The notes beneath the pieces are model-generated. The model did no database searches. It was not told where the DNA came from and saw only the letters and a list, made by a program, of their open reading frames with translations. A DNA stretch of 37,050 nt from the NCBI GenBank assembly GCA_002418705.1, contig DIEQ01000120.1, positions 1 through 37,050 on the forward strand, in the 5' to 3' direction. The first letter of the stretch is position 1. Each line of letters opens with the position of its first letter. This stretch comes from Mageeibacillus sp. UBA5770. Lineage in GTDB: Bacteria; Bacillota_A; Clostridia; Saccharofermentanales; Saccharofermentanaceae. Positions 33,554-37,050 of the stretch are shown here, one piece after another. A program made the translations under genes and the position numbers.

Positions 33554-34684
33554 TTATGCATCTCCTTTCTGAGCCGAATCTTCGGGGCTGACATAAGCGC
33601 AGGATTCCAGATCTTCCTTTGCAATTTTCTTCTTGCTTTTGTCCTTTATAATTCTGAATCGAAGGAAAAATTCACCGCCTAATGCAGACATAAGTATCAT
33701 CCCCTGAATGATAAAGGCAACAGCCGAAGGTACTTGAAGCTTAATCTGAATGACCTGTGCTCCCTGCTCGAGTGCGGCAATAAGAATGGAGACTACCATA
33801 ATAATCGGTGCGGAAAGCCCGGAAAGCCAGGCGATGACAATCGCCGTAAAGCCTGCGTTGCCGGTAATGGCCGGGGATAAGGTATATACGGATCCGGCAA
33901 GCTTGACCATGCCGGCAATACCCACAATACCCCCCGATAAAGCAACACCCGTAAGCATTACTTTCTTGACGTTGATGCCGGCATAATTTGCCGTAGGCTC
34001 ACTTTCTCCGACAACACGGATCTCATAGCCCAGCTTTGTCTTACGGATAAGAAGAAAAACAATGAGAGCCAGAACAAGTGCAATGATCCAGCCGATATGA
34101 ATTCCGAAAAGAACAGGAAGGTGTGCCTGCACCTGTATTGCTTTAATTTTAGGGAAACCTTTTGCAGCAGGGTCACGCCACAGGACATAGTGAAGGAACT
34201 GTACAATCGAGAGCGCAATATAATTCATCATCAAAGTAAAAAGCGTCTCGTTCGTCCTTGAATACACACGGAAGAGACCCGGAATCAAGGCCCATATTGC
34301 TCCGCCGAGGAAGCCTGCGGCACCCATGGTAAGGATGAGGATGAGGGCAGGTGTCGTCTCAGGCATGTTATGAGAAACAAATGTCGCAAAAATGCAGCCC
34401 ATGATTATCTGGCCTTCACCGCCGATATTCCAGAACTTCATTCGAAATGCTATAGCCAGCCCGAGTGCTGTTATTGACAGAGGAATCGCAATGGTAAATG
34501 TATTGATCAGCGAATTAGCTGATCCGAATGCCCCGAAAATCAGAGCTGAGAAAGTGGCAAAGGGATCAAAGCCAAGTATTGCTATCAGAATACCTGCAAG
34601 CAGGATACCGGTCAGAATCGATGCAAATCTGACAATTGCACCTTTCCATTTTGGGAGATCGTCCTTTTTAGCTATTCGAAACAT
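33554..34684 (-). CDS. ABC transporter permease, nucleoside/BMP type (NupP/YufP-like)
   Basis: A 376-residue permease. Membrane segments begin at about 20 (FASILTGILLAGILIAIL); AFRMKFWNIGGEGQIIMG near 81 is the family signature and GYEIRVVGESEPTANYAGI near 224 is the EAA-like loop. The C-terminus from about 350 is charged (FRIIKDKSKKKIAKEDLE), presumably cytoplasmic. GGGGG lies 8 bases before the ATG. The ATPase gene overlaps its start by 17 bases, and the second permease begins at the next base after its stop. Confidence 0.92.
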   Translation of the reverse strand: MFRIAKKDDLPKWKGAIVRFASILTGILLAGILIAILGFDPFATFSALIFGAFGSANSLINTFTIAIPLSITALGLAIAFRMKFWNIGGEGQIIMGCIFATFVSHNMPETTPALILILTMGAAGFLGGAIWALIPGLFRVYSRTNETLFTLMMNYIALSIVQFLHYVLWRDPAAKGFPKIKAIQVQAHLPVLFGIHIGWIIALVLALIVFLLIRKTKLGYEIRVVGESEPTANYAGINVKKVMLTGVALSGGIVGIAGMVKLAGSVYTLSPAITGNAGFTAIVIAWLSGLSAPIIMVVSILIAALEQGAQVIQIKLQVPSAVAFIIQGMILMSALGGEFFLRFRIIKDKSKKKIAKEDLESCAYVSPEDSAQKGDA

Positions 34685-36230
34685 CTTCGGCGCCCCCTTT
34701 AATCTTTTCGATCCTGGTACCGGACATCATCTGACCGAGTTCCTCTTTGGTGACAGATCTTGCATCGGCAATACCGGTAATCTCTCCGGCACACATAACC
34801 ATGATCCTGTCGCAGAGCTCAAGGAGGACATCAAGGTCTTCACCAATGTAAAGAATGGCGACATCCTTTTTCTTCTGCATATTCAGGAGATTGAAAATCG
34901 TGTATGAAGAATTGATATCCAGTCCGCGAACCGCATAAGCTGTAATCAACAGCTTGGGATTCAGGTTGATTTCCCGACCGAGTATTACCTTCTGAATATT
35001 GCCGCCGGAGAGTTTTCTGACCGGATGAAATATGCCAGGCGTGTTGATCTCAAGCTCTTTGACAATATGCTCGGCTTTTACCCTCACCTCAGCCGTTTTT
35101 AAGAACGGGCCCTTCTGAAAAGAATAATCCTTCAGCAGTATATTGTCGGCTATATCCATGGAAGCCACAAGGCCCATGCCAAGGCGGTCCTCAGGAATGA
35201 AACTCATCGAAACACCCATACGGATGATTTCTCTGGGGGATTTACCGGATATATTGGATCCCTCAAAGATGATATCGCCGGTTTCGGAAGTTATTATGCC
35301 GGCAATTGCTTCACAAAGTTCCTTTTGTCCGCTTCCGGCCAGACCTGCAACCCCCAGGATTTCCCCGTGCTTAAGTCCAAATGAAATTCCGGACAGCTTT
35401 TGATGTCCTTCCGGGTTGACATATGAAAGGTTTTCGACACGAAGGCATTCTTTGGATTCAGGCTTCGGAGCCGGCCTGTCTATGGACAGGTCAACTTTAC
35501 GGCCGACCATTTTCTCAACAAGTTCGTATGGATCTGTATCTGCAATATTATATGTTTTGATGCTCTTCCCTTTACGAAGCACAGTCACACGATCGCAAAG
35601 ATCCATAACTTCGTTAAGCTTATGGCTGATAAAAACAACGGAGCATCCGCTTTCGCGCATCTTTCGGAGGACTTTGAAAAGCTTCCGGATTTCCTGAGGC
35701 GTCAGGACTGCCGTCGGTTCATCAAGCACCAATATCTTGGCGCCATGATATAGAACCTTTAAAATCGCAACAGTCTGCTTCTCACTGACAGACAGCTGGA
35801 TCGTCGGTTTATCCGGATCAATCTCCATGCCAAATTTCTCTGAAAAAGCACGTATGGCTGCACTTTCTTTTTTACGGTTCAAAATAAAACCGCTGGATCC
35901 GGCGGTAATGTTCTCTGCAGCCGTCAAAGGCTCAGCCAGCATAAAATGCTGATACACCATACCGATACCGCAAGCTATTGAGTCTTTGGGCGCATGGAAT
36001 ACCTTGCATTCACCGCCGACTTCGATCCTGCCGGCATCCGGCTTGTAAATTCCGGAAAGAATATTCATCAGTGTGCTCTTACCCGAACCATTCTCGCCAA
36101 GAAGAGCATGTATCTCACCTTCCCGTACCTGAAAATGAATATTATCATTTGCTTTTACGGATCCGAAAGATTTGCTGATTCCCTGCATTGAAAAGGCAAG
36201 CTTCGGTGTGGCTGGCATATTATCACTCAT
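34668..36230 (-). CDS. ABC transporter ATP-binding protein with two nucleotide-binding domains (NupO/YufO-like)
   Basis: A 520-residue ATPase with two fused domains. Domain 1 has Walker A LLGENGSGKSTLMN near 43, signature LSVSEKQ near 142 and Walker B ILVLDEPTAVLT near 163. Domain 2 has the degenerate Walker A LAGSGQKELCEAI near 296 that is usual for this family, LSGGNIQKVILGRE near 408 and then LLITAYAVRGLDIN near 430, where most relatives read AAQPTRGLD. It powers the two permeases. ATG 36230 has GGAG 7 bases upstream. It overlaps the permease gene by 17 bases and follows the BMP gene by about 90 bases, with a hairpin between. Confidence 0.93.
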   Translation of the reverse strand: MSDNMPATPKLAFSMQGISKSFGSVKANDNIHFQVREGEIHALLGENGSGKSTLMNILSGIYKPDAGRIEVGGECKVFHAPKDSIACGIGMVYQHFMLAEPLTAAENITAGSSGFILNRKKESAAIRAFSEKFGMEIDPDKPTIQLSVSEKQTVAILKVLYHGAKILVLDEPTAVLTPQEIRKLFKVLRKMRESGCSVVFISHKLNEVMDLCDRVTVLRKGKSIKTYNIADTDPYELVEKMVGRKVDLSIDRPAPKPESKECLRVENLSYVNPEGHQKLSGISFGLKHGEILGVAGLAGSGQKELCEAIAGIITSETGDIIFEGSNISGKSPREIIRMGVSMSFIPEDRLGMGLVASMDIADNILLKDYSFQKGPFLKTAEVRVKAEHIVKELEINTPGIFHPVRKLSGGNIQKVILGREINLNPKLLITAYAVRGLDINSSYTIFNLLNMQKKKDVAILYIGEDLDVLLELCDRIMVMCAGEITGIADARSVTKEELGQMMSGTRIEKIKGGAEDVSNS

Positions 36231-36259
36231 TTTGATACTCCACATCTGCTAATGAACAC

Positions 36260-36295
36260 TTCGCGGCATCCCGGCTTACACCAAGATGCCGCGAA
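36260..36295 (-). other. Intercistronic hairpin between the BMP gene and the ATPase gene
   Basis: TTCGCGGCATC and GATGCCGCGAA form a perfect 11-bp stem with a 14-base loop. On the minus strand it is not followed by a T-run, so it is not a standard terminator. It may block 3' decay or reduce read-through, giving more binding protein than ATPase. Confidence 0.65.
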
Positions 36296-36322
36296 AGCAT
36301 CATTTCATTATTCCGTTTTTGA

Positions 36323-37050
36323 TCAGGATGCCGGAACTTCTCCGACAACACCTTCAACAAACCACATCATACCCATCTGATCGTCATAGCTGATGCTTGT
36401 TCCTGCAGCTACTTTTTCAGTACCGGTCTGATCATTGATAGGACCTGCAAAGACAAACGCGTTGCCTTCTTCGGTAACCTTATCCTGGACAGCTGCGACA
36501 GCAGCCTTAGCTTCGTCGGAAACAAGGTCGGAAAGAGTGTCAAGCTTAGCTACGCCCTCTTTCATACCGCCCCAATAGTTTTCAACTTTGAACTCACCGT
36601 CAAGAACCTGCTGGATCTTGTATGTATAATATGTTCCCCAGTTCCAGAGGGGAGCTGTAAGATATGCTTTAGGAGCGCCGGCATATGAGAGGTCATATCC
36701 AACAGCGAATTTGCCTGCGGTCTCAGCAGCAGTAATGGCAGCAGGAGAATCCTGATGCTGTGCCATAACGTCAATGCCCTGAGCAAGTAATGACTCAGCA
36801 GCTGCCTTTTCTTTATCCATGTCAAACCATGTGTTTGTCCATACTACGCTGACGGTCGCATCAGGGTTAACGGATCTTGCACCGATTGTGTAAGCATTGA
36901 TTCCGCGGATAACTTCCGGGATCGGGAAAGCGGCAACATATCCAAGCTTGTTGGATGTTGTCATAAGTCCTGCAACGATACCCGCAAGGTAACGTCCGGT
37001 CTCAATCTGGCCGAAATATGTATCCATATTGGTTTCATTTCTCATATAAC
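36323..37050 (-). CDS. BMP-family ABC transporter substrate-binding protein, partial at the right edge
   Basis: The C-terminal 242 residues of the binding lipoprotein that delivers nucleosides to the three transporter parts downstream. The reading frame continues past base 37050; the preceding codons (GYMRNETNMDTYFGQ) are family-like, so the internal Met at 37045 is not the start. Visible motifs: TYFGQIETGRYLAGIVAGLMT at about the first 25 residues (phosphate-like sugar-binding region), GYVAAFPIPEVIRGINAYTIGA, VWTNTWFDMDKEKAAAESLLAQGIDV, and WNWGTYYTYKIQQVLDGEFK. It ends SISYDDQMGMMWFVEGVVGEVPAS. Lipobox and full length lie outside the window. Confidence 0.93.
   Translation of the reverse strand, partial: YMRNETNMDTYFGQIETGRYLAGIVAGLMTTSNKLGYVAAFPIPEVIRGINAYTIGARSVNPDATVSVVWTNTWFDMDKEKAAAESLLAQGIDVMAQHQDSPAAITAAETAGKFAVGYDLSYAGAPKAYLTAPLWNWGTYYTYKIQQVLDGEFKVENYWGGMKEGVAKLDTLSDLVSDEAKAAVAAVQDKVTEEGNAFVFAGPINDQTGTEKVAAGTSISYDDQMGMMWFVEGVVGEVPAS

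Overview
The window looks like a chromosomal segment from an anaerobic, low-to-moderate GC Firmicute of class Clostridia, most likely near Lachnospiraceae. This placement is inferred from gene content and family style: a T-box leader on a short TGS-less threonyl-tRNA synthetase, an iron-sulfur-type PurF, a nadD-yqeK-rsfS-comEA neighbourhood, a large two-domain HgdC-like activase, a BMP-type nucleoside ABC transporter, strong GGAGG ribosome binding sites and several TGnTATAAT promoters. Almost everything lies on the minus strand; the exceptions are a HEAT-repeat gene and a PPK2 gene. No phage, insertion sequence, CRISPR array or rRNA was seen.

Layout, left to right (minus-strand genes are transcribed right to left). 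1-6533: an operon of an unrecognised protein with a proline-rich tail, a 1491-residue activase and the start of DNA polymerase I, which runs off the left edge. 6566-7040: a small unknown gene with its own promoter and terminator. 7116-10201: dfrA and thyA (folate and dTMP supply) behind two membrane proteins, one YwaF-like and one rhomboid-like without a visible catalytic serine. 10335-10517: tRNA-Pro(CGG) with its own promoter, a hairpin leader and a terminator. 10583-12690: thrS under a T-box. 12744-20798: purE-purF-purN-purH-purD, then one ORF fusing NadD, YqeK and RsfS, then comEA. 20868-23317: two lipoprotein genes, GH5 endoglucanase and CapA-like. 23484-25095: the HEAT gene, a small unknown gene and a GlmU-like left-handed beta-helix protein. 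25107-26783: a YtrA-like GntR regulator with a DUF1648/DUF5808-like membrane protein, divergent from ppk2. 27734-32573: cdaA-glmM-glmS, in which CdaA carries a C-terminal CdaR/YbbR-like region. 32585-37050: a BMP/nucleoside ABC transporter, with the binding-protein gene cut by the right edge.

How the genes work together: the pur genes cover several steps from PRPP to IMP (purC, purL, purQ, purS and purM are not here), dfrA and thyA use folate for dTMP, and the BMP transporter probably imports nucleosides. The cdaA-glmM-glmS cluster joins c-di-AMP synthesis to amino-sugar supply for the cell wall. NadD, YqeK and RsfS link NAD synthesis, nucleotide hydrolysis and ribosome silencing.

The most interesting features are two gene fusions: NadD-YqeK-RsfS, with a strong ribosome binding site inside the ORF just before the RsfS part, and CdaA-CdaR. 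Next comes a perfect palindrome covering the -10 box of the GntR operon in a compact divergent promoter. The rest is mostly ordinary housekeeping, and I do not see a clearly new multi-gene defence or mobile system.
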